Part shown: positions 38,471-47,129 of the stretch, piece by piece
Numbering within the stretch: position 1 is the stretch's first letter
How the letters are laid out: each line of letters begins with the position of its first letter
Source of the DNA: Kutzneria viridogrisea
GTDB taxonomy: Bacteria > Actinomycetota > Actinomycetes > Mycobacteriales > Pseudonocardiaceae
DNA: 64,000 nucleotides
Assembly: GCA_014138725.1 (NCBI GenBank)
Contig: JACJID010000001.1
Coordinates: 310,001 to 374,000 of the forward strand
Direction of reading: 5' to 3'
Notes under the pieces: generated by a model
What the model was told of the DNA's origin: nothing
What the model saw: only the letters and a program-made list of their open reading frames with translations
Databases searched by the model: none
Program-made: the position numbers and the translations under genes

Positions 38471-39184
38471 TCACGTCAGCAACTGCCCGCCGTCCACCGC
38501 GAGGCTCACACCGGTGATGTGCCGGGCGCCGGGTGAGGCGAGGAACAGCACGGCGGGCACCACGTCGTGCACCTCGGCGATGGTGCCCAGCGGGATGCGC
38601 GACTCCCAGGCGGCCAGCGCGGCCGGGTCCTCGGCGAACCCGGCGGTCATCGGGGTGCGCACCGGGCCGGGCGCCACCGCGTTGACCCGGATCCGGTGTG
38701 GCGCCAGCTCGATCGCCGCGCTGCGGGTCAGCGCGTCCACCGCGGCCTTGGTCGCCTCGTAGTGGCCCAGCCCCGGGGTGGGCTGTCTGGCGCCGATCGA
38801 GGAGATGTTGACGATCGCCCCACCGGTGCCGCGCCGGACCATGCGCGCGCCGATCGCCTGCGTCATCAGGAAAGTACCCCGCAGGTTCACGCTGACGCAC
38901 CGGTCGAACACCTCGGTGTCCAGTTCGGTCAGTGGGCCGCCGCCCCCGGCCAGCCCCGCGCTGTTGACCAGTACGTCGACCTCGCCGAAGCGCGCCGCCG
39001 CCGCGTAGACCGAGCTGGGCAGCGCGATGTCCACGTGTACGTACTCGGCGCCGATCTCACGGGCGACCGGTTCGCCCGAGATGTCGGCGACCACCACTGT
39101 GTCCCCGGTGGCAAGGAAGGCCTCGGCCACCCCGCGTCCGATCCCGCTCGCCCCGCCGGTCACCACCACGGTTCTGCTTGTCAT
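38471..39184 (-). CDS. Short-chain dehydrogenase/reductase
   Basis: 237 aa classical SDR. NAD(P) motif TGGASGIGRG, an Asp after beta2 (VADISGE) favouring NAD, NSAGLAG, catalytic Ser in VNISSIGA and YEATK. Start ATG 39184 directly follows operator B with no Shine-Dalgarno, implying a nearly leaderless message. Divergent from the second aldo/keto reductase and probably part of the TetR regulon. Confidence 0.9.
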   Translation of the reverse strand: MTSRTVVVTGGASGIGRGVAEAFLATGDTVVVADISGEPVAREIGAEYVHVDIALPSSVYAAAARFGEVDVLVNSAGLAGGGGPLTELDTEVFDRCVSVNLRGTFLMTQAIGARMVRRGTGGAIVNISSIGARQPTPGLGHYEATKAAVDALTRSAAIELAPHRIRVNAVAPGPVRTPMTAGFAEDPAALAAWESRIPLGTIAEVHDVVPAVLFLASPGARHITGVSLAVDGGQLLT

Positions 39185-39198
39185 TCTACGAGCGTAGA
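39185..39198. promoter_or_regulatory. TetR-regulon operator B
   Basis: TCTACG-AG-CGTAGA, a perfect 6+6 palindrome and the best copy of the motif. It lies in the divergent SDR/aldo-keto reductase promoter. TAGACT (39195) and, on the other strand, TAGTCT (39202-39197) are -10-like and overlap it. Confidence 0.75.
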
Positions 39199-39234
39199 CT
39201 AAAACTCCGTTGTGCAGCCAGAGAAAGGACGCTT

Positions 39235-40170
39235 GTGGACGGTCAAAAGAAGCTGTGGCACTCGGTGTTCGGCCTCGGCTCGTGGAACACCTGGGACCGC
39301 ATGGAGTTCGATGACGCCGTGGCACTGATCAGCGCCGCGGTGGACGCCGGGGTCACGCTGTTCGACGTGGCGCACTACGACTTCGGCCCGCACGCCGAAC
39401 AGTCCCGGACCGACGTCCTGTTTGGACAGGCCGTGCGCGCGGCCGGGCTGGCGCGCGAGCGCTACCAGCTCTGCGGCAAGCTCTGGTTGTGGGACTACCC
39501 GCGCACGGGGTTCGCGCGCCAGCTGGACGTGGCGCTGGACCGGGTCGGGGTGGACCGCGCGGACTCCGTCGTCGTCGGCGACTACCTGCACCGCGTGGAC
39601 ATCGCCCGCGTCGTGATCGACGTCAACGAGCAGATCCGCGCGGGCCGCTTCGACAGCTGGGGTGTGAACAACTGGGTCGCCGACGACCTGGACCTCGCGC
39701 TGGAGTTCGCCGAGCGCGAGGGCCTGTGCCCGCCGAGCTTCGCCCAGCTCAAGTACAGCGTGGTGCGGCGGTCCATGGCCGAAGGACCGTTCTACGGCAA
39801 GCACTTCGCCAGCGGGCGGCTCGCGTTGCAGGCCTCCGACGTGTTCGAGGGTGGGGTGCTGCTGGGCACCAGGACGCCCGCGCGCAAGATCGGTGCCGAC
39901 CCGGGCGGCATCCGGGAACTGGTGCACCAGGCCGCCGACATGCTCGGTGCGGTCGCGGCCGACTTCGGGGCGAGCCGGGCCCAGTTGGCGATCGCCTTCT
40001 GCCTGTGCCACGAGGCGGTGGCCAACGTGTTGTTCGGGGTGAGCCGCATGGCCCAGCTGACCGACAACCTCGGGGCACTGCGGCTGTGGCGCGAGCACGG
40101 GGAGGAGATCCAGTCAGCGGTGCGGGAACTGTGGCTGGACAAGGAGGTCAGCGCGGACGGCACCTGGTGA
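39235..40170 (+). CDS. Aldo/keto reductase-family protein (paralogue)
   Basis: 311 aa, paralogue of the protein at 35011-35919, sharing GSWNTWDRMEF, FDVAHYDFG, LCGKLWLWDY, WGVNNW and ASDVFEGGVLLG. GTG 39235 has AGAAAGGA 5 nt upstream. The pair probably arose by duplication within this regulon and may act on related carbonyls. Sequence does not identify the substrate. Confidence 0.82.
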   Translation: MDGQKKLWHSVFGLGSWNTWDRMEFDDAVALISAAVDAGVTLFDVAHYDFGPHAEQSRTDVLFGQAVRAAGLARERYQLCGKLWLWDYPRTGFARQLDVALDRVGVDRADSVVVGDYLHRVDIARVVIDVNEQIRAGRFDSWGVNNWVADDLDLALEFAEREGLCPPSFAQLKYSVVRRSMAEGPFYGKHFASGRLALQASDVFEGGVLLGTRTPARKIGADPGGIRELVHQAADMLGAVAADFGASRAQLAIAFCLCHEAVANVLFGVSRMAQLTDNLGALRLWREHGEEIQSAVRELWLDKEVSADGTW

Positions 40171-40171
40171 T

Positions 40172-40211
40172 CCGGCGTGGGGGCGGGACAGGTCTGCCGC
40201 CCCCACGCCGG
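40172..40211. terminator. Bidirectional hairpin terminator
   Basis: Perfect 15-bp stem CCGGCGTGGGGGCGG / CCGCCCCCACGCCGG with a 10-nt loop, filling the gap between the converging aldo/keto reductase and alpha/beta-hydrolase genes. Confidence 0.88.
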
Positions 40212-40934
40212 TCACGGCGCGTCCAGGAACCCCGCGGCGGCAGCGCGGAAGGCCGCGCCGCGCAGGGCCGCGCCGTGGTCGCCGGGAACGAGGACCAGTT
40301 CGCTGCCCGGCACGAGTGCGGCGAGGGCCTCGATGCCCTGGCAGATCGGGTCCTCGGCGCCGCCCACGAACAGGGTCGGTACCGAGAGCTGCCCCGCCGC
40401 GGGGCTGAAGGGGTGTTGCCGCAGTCCCGCCACGCAGGCGGCCAGTGCCACCGGGTCACGGCCCGGCGCGGTGACCATGCGGGCGATGGCCGCGCTGAGC
40501 GGATCGGCGGGCAGCCGCCCGCCGGAGGCGAAGTCCAGCACGGCGGCCACGTCCACCGCACCGAACGGTTCGACCGGGCTGATGCCGCCCAGCACGAGTC
40601 GGCGCACCGGCAGCGCCCCCGGCAGCTCCCAGGCGAGGCGGGCGCCCAGCGAGTAGCCGATCACGTCCAGCTCGCCCGTACCGGAGACGGACTTCGCCAA
40701 CGCCGCGACGAGCCCGCGCGGGCTCGTGTCGGCCGCGGCCGGGCTGGAGCCGTGGCCGGGCAGGTCGGGCACCAGCACGGTGCGCCCGGTGGCGGTCAGC
40801 GCCGCGGGCCAGCCGGTGGCGATCCAGTCCGTGTGCCCGTCCGAGGCGAAGCCGTGCACCAGCAGCACGGTGGGGCCGGTCGGGGTGCCCGTGGGTTCGA
40901 ACCGCCGCACGACGAGGGAGGTGTTGGTGGGCAA
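40212..40934 (-). CDS. Alpha/beta-hydrolase
   Basis: 240 aa alpha/beta-hydrolase: LLVHGFASDG (oxyanion region), PDLPGHGSS, nucleophile elbow IGYSLGARL, acid in GGAEDPI and His in GDHGAALRG. Start TTG 40934 has GAGGAG 7 nt upstream. Last gene of the oligopeptide-type ABC operon, 11 nt after the second permease. It probably hydrolyses the imported substrate or an ester intermediate. Confidence 0.85.
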   Translation of the reverse strand: MPTNTSLVVRRFEPTGTPTGPTVLLVHGFASDGHTDWIATGWPAALTATGRTVLVPDLPGHGSSPAAADTSPRGLVAALAKSVSGTGELDVIGYSLGARLAWELPGALPVRRLVLGGISPVEPFGAVDVAAVLDFASGGRLPADPLSAAIARMVTAPGRDPVALAACVAGLRQHPFSPAAGQLSVPTLFVGGAEDPICQGIEALAALVPGSELVLVPGDHGAALRGAAFRAAAAGFLDAP

Positions 40935-40945
40935 GGGGGTTCTCC

Positions 40946-41785
40946 TCAGGTCGTCCGGGTGCGCAGGCGCTGCAACTCGTGCAGGGTCCTGGCACGGGGG
41001 TCCACCGCCTGGCGCAGCGCGCTGCCCACCAGGTTGAGCAGGAACACGCAGAGCATGATCGTCACACCGGGCACGACCACCAGCCAGGGCGCGGTCACCA
41101 GGTAGGACCGGCCCTCGGCGATCATGTTGCCCCAGGTCGGGGTCGGCGGGGCGATGCCCAGCCCCAGGAAGCTCATCGCCCCGTCCACGAGCATCGCCGC
41201 CGCGGCCAGCACCACGACCTGTACCAGGGCCAGCGGCAGCACGTTGGGGAACACGTGCACCAGCAGGGTCTTCCAGCGGCCCATGCCCGAGACCCGCGCC
41301 GCGCCGATGTAGGCCCGGGAGGCCACGGCAAGCACCCGGCTGCGGATCACCCGCGCGGTGAACGGGGTGAAGATCACCGTCAGCGCGATCAGCTCGGTCC
41401 ACAGGCTGGCGCCCAGTGAGATCGCCAGCGCCATGGCCAGGATGATCGCCGGGAAGGACATCCACGCGTCCATCACCCGCATCAGCACGGCGTCGGCGGC
41501 CCGGAAGAACCCGCTCACCAGGCCGATGACCAGGCCGGTTGCCGCGGCACACACCGTGATCAGTGCGGACAGGCCCAGCGAGGCCCGGCCACCGGACACC
41601 AGCCGGCTGGCCACGTCCCGGCCGTAGGAGTCGGTGCCCAGCAGGTGTGCGGCAGAGGGCGGCAGCAGCCGGTGCACCGGGTCGGTGGCGCTCACACTGG
41701 GCAGGAACACCGGCAGCACCAACACGATCAGCACGATCAGGCCGAGCGCGCCGGCGGCCAGCACGAGGGTCCGGTTGCGCCTCAC
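40946..41785 (-). CDS. ABC importer permease, DppC type
   Basis: 279 aa. About six membrane segments, the DppC/OppC N-terminal segment with HLLGTDSYGRDVASRLV, and the inner-membrane EAA loop (RAYIGAARVSGMGRWKTLL). GTG 41785 overlaps the DppB stop (GTGA). With DppB it forms the channel of a peptide/nickel-type importer. Confidence 0.9.
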   Translation of the reverse strand: MRRNRTLVLAAGALGLIVLIVLVLPVFLPSVSATDPVHRLLPPSAAHLLGTDSYGRDVASRLVSGGRASLGLSALITVCAAATGLVIGLVSGFFRAADAVLMRVMDAWMSFPAIILAMALAISLGASLWTELIALTVIFTPFTARVIRSRVLAVASRAYIGAARVSGMGRWKTLLVHVFPNVLPLALVQVVVLAAAAMLVDGAMSFLGLGIAPPTPTWGNMIAEGRSYLVTAPWLVVVPGVTIMLCVFLLNLVGSALRQAVDPRARTLHELQRLRTRTT

Positions 41786-42726
41786 GACACACGCACCTTC
41801 GGGTCGATCGCCGCGTAGGACAGGTCCACCAGCAGGTTGACCAGGACGAACAACAGTGCCACGAACAGGGTCACGCCCTGGATCAGCGGGAAGTCCCGTG
41901 TGGACACAGCACCCATCAGCAGGTGCCCGAGCCCGGGGATGACGAAGATGGACTCGATGATCACGATCCCGCCGACCAGCATGGCGAAGTTGCTGCCCAG
42001 CTGGGTGATCAGCGGCATGAGCGCGTTGGGCAGCACGTGTCGCAGCATGACCCTGCTCTCGGACAGGCCCTTCGCCCGTGCCGTGCGCAGGTAGGCCAGC
42101 GGCAGTTCGCCGAGCATGCTCTCGCGCAGGGTCAGCACGAACAGCGCGGTCTGGCCGATCACCAGCACCACCAGCGGCAGCACCAGCGCGGGCAGCGCCT
42201 GGACGGGGTCGGTGAACAGGCTGTGGTAGCCGCTGGAGGGCAGCCAGCGCAGGGTCACCGAGAAGACCAGCACCAGCACCAGCGAGATCCAGAAGTCCGG
42301 GATCGCCATGCCCAGCGCGGAGAGGCGGTCCAGGGCCCGCGCCAGCGGGTTGCGCGGGGACACCGCGTACCAGGAGGTGACGGCCACCGAGAGCAGGAAG
42401 CTGATGACCGAGGACAGCACGGCCAGGGTCAGCGTGGGCGGGATGTGCTCCAGCACCACGCCCAGCACCGGCTGGTGGTAGGTGATCGAGCTGCCGAAGT
42501 CCCCGTGCAGCACGTGCCCGGCCCAGCTCAGGTACTGCTCCCACAGCGAACCGTCCAGGCCCATCGCCGAGCGCAGCGCGGCCACGTCGGCGGGGCGCGC
42601 GGTGGGGCCGAGGATCGCCAGCGCGGGGTCGCCGGGGATCAGCCGGATCACGAAGAACATCATCGTGCCGACCACGACCAGGATGACCAGCAGGTCGCGC
42701 AGCCTGCGCAGCAGCAGCCGGGTCAT
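41782..42726 (-). CDS. ABC importer permease, DppB type
   Basis: 314 aa. N-terminal TRLLLRRLRDLLVILVVVG, the IRLIPGDPA motif typical of DppB/OppB, about six membrane segments and an EAA loop (LAYLRTARAKGLSESRVML). ATG 42726 overlaps the binding-protein stop by 4 nt. Confidence 0.9.
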   Translation of the reverse strand: MTRLLLRRLRDLLVILVVVGTMMFFVIRLIPGDPALAILGPTARPADVAALRSAMGLDGSLWEQYLSWAGHVLHGDFGSSITYHQPVLGVVLEHIPPTLTLAVLSSVISFLLSVAVTSWYAVSPRNPLARALDRLSALGMAIPDFWISLVLVLVFSVTLRWLPSSGYHSLFTDPVQALPALVLPLVVLVIGQTALFVLTLRESMLGELPLAYLRTARAKGLSESRVMLRHVLPNALMPLITQLGSNFAMLVGGIVIIESIFVIPGLGHLLMGAVSTRDFPLIQGVTLFVALLFVLVNLLVDLSYAAIDPKVRVS

Positions 42727-44291
42727 GGCGCCAGCCAGGAGTTCCAGAAGATCCGGTAGAAGTTGTCGTAGCCCTTCAGCCGAGGGGAGTACGCGGCGTA
42801 GAGCCGCGACTGGCTCAGCGTGATCACCGACAGCTGGCGCCAGGTCAGGTCCTGCAACTTGTCCACTGTGGACTTGGCCTGGTCGGCGTTCGTCGAGGCG
42901 TTGAACTGGGCCAGCAGCGCGTCCAGCTCCGCGGAGGAGGACCCGTTGAGCGTGCCCAGGGTCAGCGCGGGCATCTGCGCGGGCGAGGTCAGCGCGGAGT
43001 CGAAGAACAGCGTGGTCAGGTCCCAGCCCGCGGGGTCCTTGGTCAGCGTGCCCAGCATGGTCGCGAAGTCGTAGGTGTCGATCTTCGTCTGGATGCCGAT
43101 CTTGGACAGCTCGTCCTGGAGCAGCACCGCCCACTTGCCGAACTCGGGGTAGGAGTTGGTGGTCACGATGTGCACCGTGCTGCCCGCGGGCACCCCGGCC
43201 TCGGCGAGCAGCTGCTTGGCCCTGGCCGGGTCGTGCTGGCGGTACACGTCCTCACCGGCGGTGGAGTAGAAGGACTTGTTGTCCGGTGAGGCGAAGGCGC
43301 CGGTCTCGATGGTCAGGTCCTTGCTGCCACCGGTGGCCGCGTTGATCGCGGGCTTGTCCAGCAGCAGGTTCAGCGCCTGCCGCGCCCTGGGGTCGGCGAA
43401 CCGCGAGCCCTTGGTGAAGTTCGGGATGATGACGTTCTCGTTGCCACCGGGCAGGTTGTGCACCACCACCGCGGGGTTGGCCTTCAACGACTCGTACTGG
43501 TCGTTGGTGGGCATCGCGTGGTCCCACTGCCCGGTCTGTAGGCCGTTGACCAGCGCGTCCTGGTCGGCGACCACCTTGTAGGTCACCGTGTCCAGGTAGG
43601 CGTGCTTGGCACCGGCCTGCCCGCCCCAGTCCTGTTCGGACCGTGACTTGTAGCCGTCGTAGCGCTGCAACACCAGCTGCTGGCCGATGTCCCAGCTCTT
43701 GAGCTTGTACGGCCCGGTGCCGATCGCCTTGTCCTGGCCGAACCCGGTCGCGGGCAGGCCGGCCAGGTTCTTCGCCTCGTAGATCTCGGTGCCGGGGCTG
43801 GCCAGCTCGTCGATGATCGGGTAGCGCGGGCGCTTGAGCCGCAGCTGCACGGTGTGCGGGTCACCGGCGGTGATGCTGTCGATGTCGGGGGAGACGAGCT
43901 GGCCGGTGCGGTGTGCCTTGCGCCAGCGGTCCAGGCTGGCCACCACGTCGGCGGCCGTCAGCGGGTTGCCGTCCTGGAAGGTCACGTCCTTGCGCAGCGT
44001 GAAGGTGTAGACCAGCCGGTCCTGGCTCGTGGTGTAGTTGTCCACGAGCATGGGCCGCGCGGTGAAGTCGCGGTCCACCTCGAACAGCTTCTCGTACATC
44101 ATGTTGCCGATCTGCGCGGTCACCTGGCCGGGGTTGGCCACCATGTCCAGGGACTGCGGATCGGTGGGTACCGCGACGGTCAGGTTGCCGCCGCGAACCG
44201 GCGGTCCGTCGGTACCGGAGTTCTGCGTGGCGCCACCGGCACAGCCGGCCAGCAACAGGGCGATCGGGATCAGCAGCGGGAGTCGTCTCAT
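42723..44291 (-). CDS. ABC importer solute-binding lipoprotein (family 5)
   Basis: 522 aa SBP_bac_5 protein. Lipobox LLAGCAG after a short signal peptide gives a lipid-anchored Cys. The family signature follows: VPTDPQSLDMVANPGQ, YTFTLRKDVTFQDGNPLTA, DVVASLDRW. It delivers peptides or other solutes to the DppBC-type permeases. ATG 44291 overlaps the ATPase stop by 4 nt. The ligand cannot be predicted. Confidence 0.9.
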   Translation of the reverse strand: MRRLPLLIPIALLLAGCAGGATQNSGTDGPPVRGGNLTVAVPTDPQSLDMVANPGQVTAQIGNMMYEKLFEVDRDFTARPMLVDNYTTSQDRLVYTFTLRKDVTFQDGNPLTAADVVASLDRWRKAHRTGQLVSPDIDSITAGDPHTVQLRLKRPRYPIIDELASPGTEIYEAKNLAGLPATGFGQDKAIGTGPYKLKSWDIGQQLVLQRYDGYKSRSEQDWGGQAGAKHAYLDTVTYKVVADQDALVNGLQTGQWDHAMPTNDQYESLKANPAVVVHNLPGGNENVIIPNFTKGSRFADPRARQALNLLLDKPAINAATGGSKDLTIETGAFASPDNKSFYSTAGEDVYRQHDPARAKQLLAEAGVPAGSTVHIVTTNSYPEFGKWAVLLQDELSKIGIQTKIDTYDFATMLGTLTKDPAGWDLTTLFFDSALTSPAQMPALTLGTLNGSSSAELDALLAQFNASTNADQAKSTVDKLQDLTWRQLSVITLSQSRLYAAYSPRLKGYDNFYRIFWNSWLAP

Positions 44292-45967
44292 CGGTTCAGC
44301 AGTCCTGGTTCCGGCAGTCGGGGCAGTTCGGGGTTGGCCGCGAGCAGCCTGCGGGTGTACTCGTGCCGAGGGGCGAGCCGGATCTGCTCGGGCTCGCCCA
44401 CCTCGACCAGCTCACCCCGGTACATCACGCCGACCCGGTCGGCCACCGAGAGCACCAGGCTGAGGTTGTGCGTGATGAACAGCAGGCTCAGGGTCCTGGT
44501 GCGGCGCAGGTGCAGCAGCAGGTTCATCACCTGGCCCTGCACCGAGACGTCCAGCGCGGAGGTGGGCTCGTCGGCCACGATCAGCGAGGGCTCGGCCGCG
44601 ATCGCGCGGGCGATGGACACCCGCTGGCGCTGGCCGCCCGACAGCTGGGCGGGCAGCTTGCCCGCGGTGTCGGCGGGCAGGCCGACCTCCGCGATCAGCT
44701 CGGTCACGCGACTGTCCAGTTCGGACCCGCGCAGGCCGATCAGCTCGCGCAGTGGCTCGGCGATGATGCGCGCCGCGGTGTGCCTGGGGTCCAGCGAGCT
44801 CTGCGGGTCCTGGAAGATCAGCTGCGTGGCCCTGCGGAACTCCCGCTCCGAACCGAGCAGGCCCTTCGGGGTGCAGCGGTGCGCGCCGAAGCTGATGGTG
44901 CCCGAGGTGGGCGTCTCCAGCGCGCTGATCATCCGGCCCAGGGTGGTCTTGCCGGAGCCGGACTCGCCGACCAGGCCGAAGAACTCGCCGGGCGCGATCT
45001 CCAGCGAGACCTCGTCTACGGCGCGCAGTGACCGTCCACTCCGGCCGTACACTTTGGACACCCCGTCGACGACCAGCGGCGCGCCGTCGACGGGGTGCTC
45101 GTGGGGCGGCAGGACGAGGGTCTCGGTGGCCACCTCGCCCTTGTCCAGCAACGCCTCGGAGATGGTCGGGAAGCCCTCGCGCCTGCTCACGCCCAGTTGC
45201 GGGACGCAGGCCAGCAGCGCGCGGGTGTAGGGGTGGCTGGGTGCGGTCAGCACCTCGTCCCTGTCGCCGATCTCCACCAGCTTTCCCCGGTAGAGCACGG
45301 CGATCCGGTCGGCCACCTGCGCGGCCACACCCATGTCGTGGGTGATGAACACGCAGGCCGTGCCGTGGTCGCGGCGAACCCGGTCGAACAGGGCGAGGAT
45401 CTCCGCCTGTGTGGTCACGTCCAGCGCGGTGGTCGGTTCGTCGGCGATGAGCAGGTCCGGGTCGGACATCAGCGCGAGCGCGATCATCACCCGCTGCTGC
45501 ATGCCGCCGGACATCTGGTGCGGGTACAGGTTCAGCACTCGCTCGGTGTCGGTCAGGCCGACCTCGGTCAGCAGCGCGCGGGCCTTCGCCTCGGCCTGCT
45601 CGCGCAGGTGCCTTGGATAGCACTCGACGAGCTGCCTGCGCACACGCTGGGCGGGGTTGAGCGAGTCCAGTGCCTCCTGGAAGATCATGCCCAGCCGCCT
45701 GCCGCGGTAGCCGCGCATCCGGTCGGGGCTCAGCCCGGTCAGGTCCTCGCCGTCGAAGCGGATCTGGCCGCTGGTGCGCACGGGGGCGACGAACTCCAGC
45801 AGGCGGATGATCGACAGCGCGGTCACCGTCTTGCCGCTGCCGGACTCGCCGACCACGCAGAGCGTGCGACCCGCGGCCAGGTCGAGGGAGAGCTCGTGCA
45901 CCAACTCGCGGTCGCCGTGCTCGGTGACCAGACCGACGCTGAGCCGGTCCAGCTCCAGCAGCGCCAT
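44288..45967 (-). CDS. Fused double ATPase of the ABC importer (DppD-DppF)
   Basis: 559 aa with two complete ABC domains. The first has Walker A GESGSGKT, signature MSGGMQQR and Walker B LLIADEPT; the second has GESGSGKTT, LSGGQRQR and LIVADEPTSALD. Each ends with an oligopeptide-ABC C-terminal extension. ATG 45967 was chosen for AAGGGGAT just upstream and the family start LLELDRLSVG. First gene of the importer operon, preceded by two copies of the TetR-type operator. Confidence 0.92.
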   Translation of the reverse strand: MALLELDRLSVGLVTEHGDRELVHELSLDLAAGRTLCVVGESGSGKTVTALSIIRLLEFVAPVRTSGQIRFDGEDLTGLSPDRMRGYRGRRLGMIFQEALDSLNPAQRVRRQLVECYPRHLREQAEAKARALLTEVGLTDTERVLNLYPHQMSGGMQQRVMIALALMSDPDLLIADEPTTALDVTTQAEILALFDRVRRDHGTACVFITHDMGVAAQVADRIAVLYRGKLVEIGDRDEVLTAPSHPYTRALLACVPQLGVSRREGFPTISEALLDKGEVATETLVLPPHEHPVDGAPLVVDGVSKVYGRSGRSLRAVDEVSLEIAPGEFFGLVGESGSGKTTLGRMISALETPTSGTISFGAHRCTPKGLLGSEREFRRATQLIFQDPQSSLDPRHTAARIIAEPLRELIGLRGSELDSRVTELIAEVGLPADTAGKLPAQLSGGQRQRVSIARAIAAEPSLIVADEPTSALDVSVQGQVMNLLLHLRRTRTLSLLFITHNLSLVLSVADRVGVMYRGELVEVGEPEQIRLAPRHEYTRRLLAANPELPRLPEPGLLNR

Positions 45968-45995
45968 GGGATCCCCTTTCGTCCACAGGGGTAGT

Positions 45996-46117
45996 TCTAC
46001 GCATGTTGACACCAGCCCGGGGCCATGTCAATGGTTCTTTCTACGCCCGTAGGAACTTGTTTTTGCTTGCCATCACAGGAAAATCTCAACCTGGTGTTTA
46101 TTGTCAACGTGTGTAGA
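45996..46117. promoter_or_regulatory. TetR-regulon operators C1-C3
   Basis: Three sites in one divergent promoter region: TCTACG-CA-TGTTGA (45996-46009), TCTACG-CC-CGTAGG (46040-46053) and TCAACG-TG-TGTAGA (46104-46117). The last overlaps TAGACT (46114-46119), a likely -10 for the methyltransferase operon. The region controls the importer operon leftward and methyltransferase-esterase rightward. Confidence 0.65.
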
Positions 46118-46147
46118 CTTTCGCGGATCCCAGTGAAGGAGGCGACC

Positions 46148-47128
46148 GTGAGCGGTCCCGATCCCAGTCGCATCGTCCAGATCGCCGTGGGCTACATGGC
46201 GGCCAAGCAGTTGTTCGCAGCCAGCGGAGCCGGGCTGTTCGCCGCGCTAGCGGACAAACCGCTCGCGGTGGCGGAGTTGGCCGAATCGACCGGTCTTCCG
46301 GTCAGCACAACGCGCATACTCGGTGACAGCATGTCATCGCTCGGGCTTCTGTCCCGAGTGGACGGACGATACGCGCTGTCCCCGGACGCCGCCGCGCATC
46401 TCGCGGGGGAGGCCTCCGGCGTGGATCTCCGGCCGTTCCTGGCCTTCCTGGACCAGATCAGCTATCCGCACTGGCAGCAGTTCGAGCGGACCGTGCGCAC
46501 CGGCGGACCCGGTGAGCTGGACCTGGAGGGGCAGCGCTGGAGCACCTTCCTGTCCGGGGTGATGACCTACAACGCCCTGCACGCCGAGGTGCTGGCCGCG
46601 CAGTTCGACTTCGGCCCGTACCGCGAGGTGCTGGACCTCGGTGGGCTGTCCAGCGCCTTCGCGGTGCGGGCCATGCGCGCCAACGACTCCCTGCGCACCA
46701 CCTTCGTGATCGACCCCAACTCGGTCGAACCGGTCAGGCAGGCCGTCGCCGAGGCGGGACTGGCCGATCGCAGCGTGGTGCTCGGCGAGGCCACCCCGAC
46801 CGCCCGTCCGCTGGGCTCCTTCGACCTGGTGCTGGTCAACCATGTCGTGCACCGGTTCACCGCCGAGCAGAACAGCGCGATCCTGGCCAACGCGCGAGCC
46901 GCCGCCGCACCCGGTGCGCGGTTGCTACTGCTGGACTTCTTCCTCGACGAGGACGAGCAGCCGCGCGCCCTGGACGCGCTGCACGCGGGGGAGTACCTCG
47001 TCATCGACGGCACGGTGGTCTACCCCGAGCGCGAGGTGCGCTCCTGGCTCGACGAAACCGGTTGGCGCACAGTCGATCGGCTCACCCTGCCCGGGTGCCC
47101 TCGGGTGCTGATCGCCGAGGCGGTGTGA
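46148..47128 (+). CDS. SAM-dependent O-methyltransferase (COMT/DnrK type)
   Basis: 326 aa. An N-terminal winged-helix dimerisation domain (YMAAKQLFAASGAGLFAALA, VSTTRILGDSMSSLGLLS) precedes a class I methyltransferase domain (VLDLGGLSSAFAV; the usual DxGGGxG is altered to DLGGLSS). The acidic FVIDPNSV and VNHVVHRF segments are present. GTG 46148 has AAGGAGG 5 nt upstream. It methylates a hydroxyl of an unknown small molecule. The altered SAM loop is worth noting. Confidence 0.82.
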   Translation: MSGPDPSRIVQIAVGYMAAKQLFAASGAGLFAALADKPLAVAELAESTGLPVSTTRILGDSMSSLGLLSRVDGRYALSPDAAAHLAGEASGVDLRPFLAFLDQISYPHWQQFERTVRTGGPGELDLEGQRWSTFLSGVMTYNALHAEVLAAQFDFGPYREVLDLGGLSSAFAVRAMRANDSLRTTFVIDPNSVEPVRQAVAEAGLADRSVVLGEATPTARPLGSFDLVLVNHVVHRFTAEQNSAILANARAAAAPGARLLLLDFFLDEDEQPRALDALHAGEYLVIDGTVVYPEREVRSWLDETGWRTVDRLTLPGCPRVLIAEAV

Positions 47129-47129
47129 C

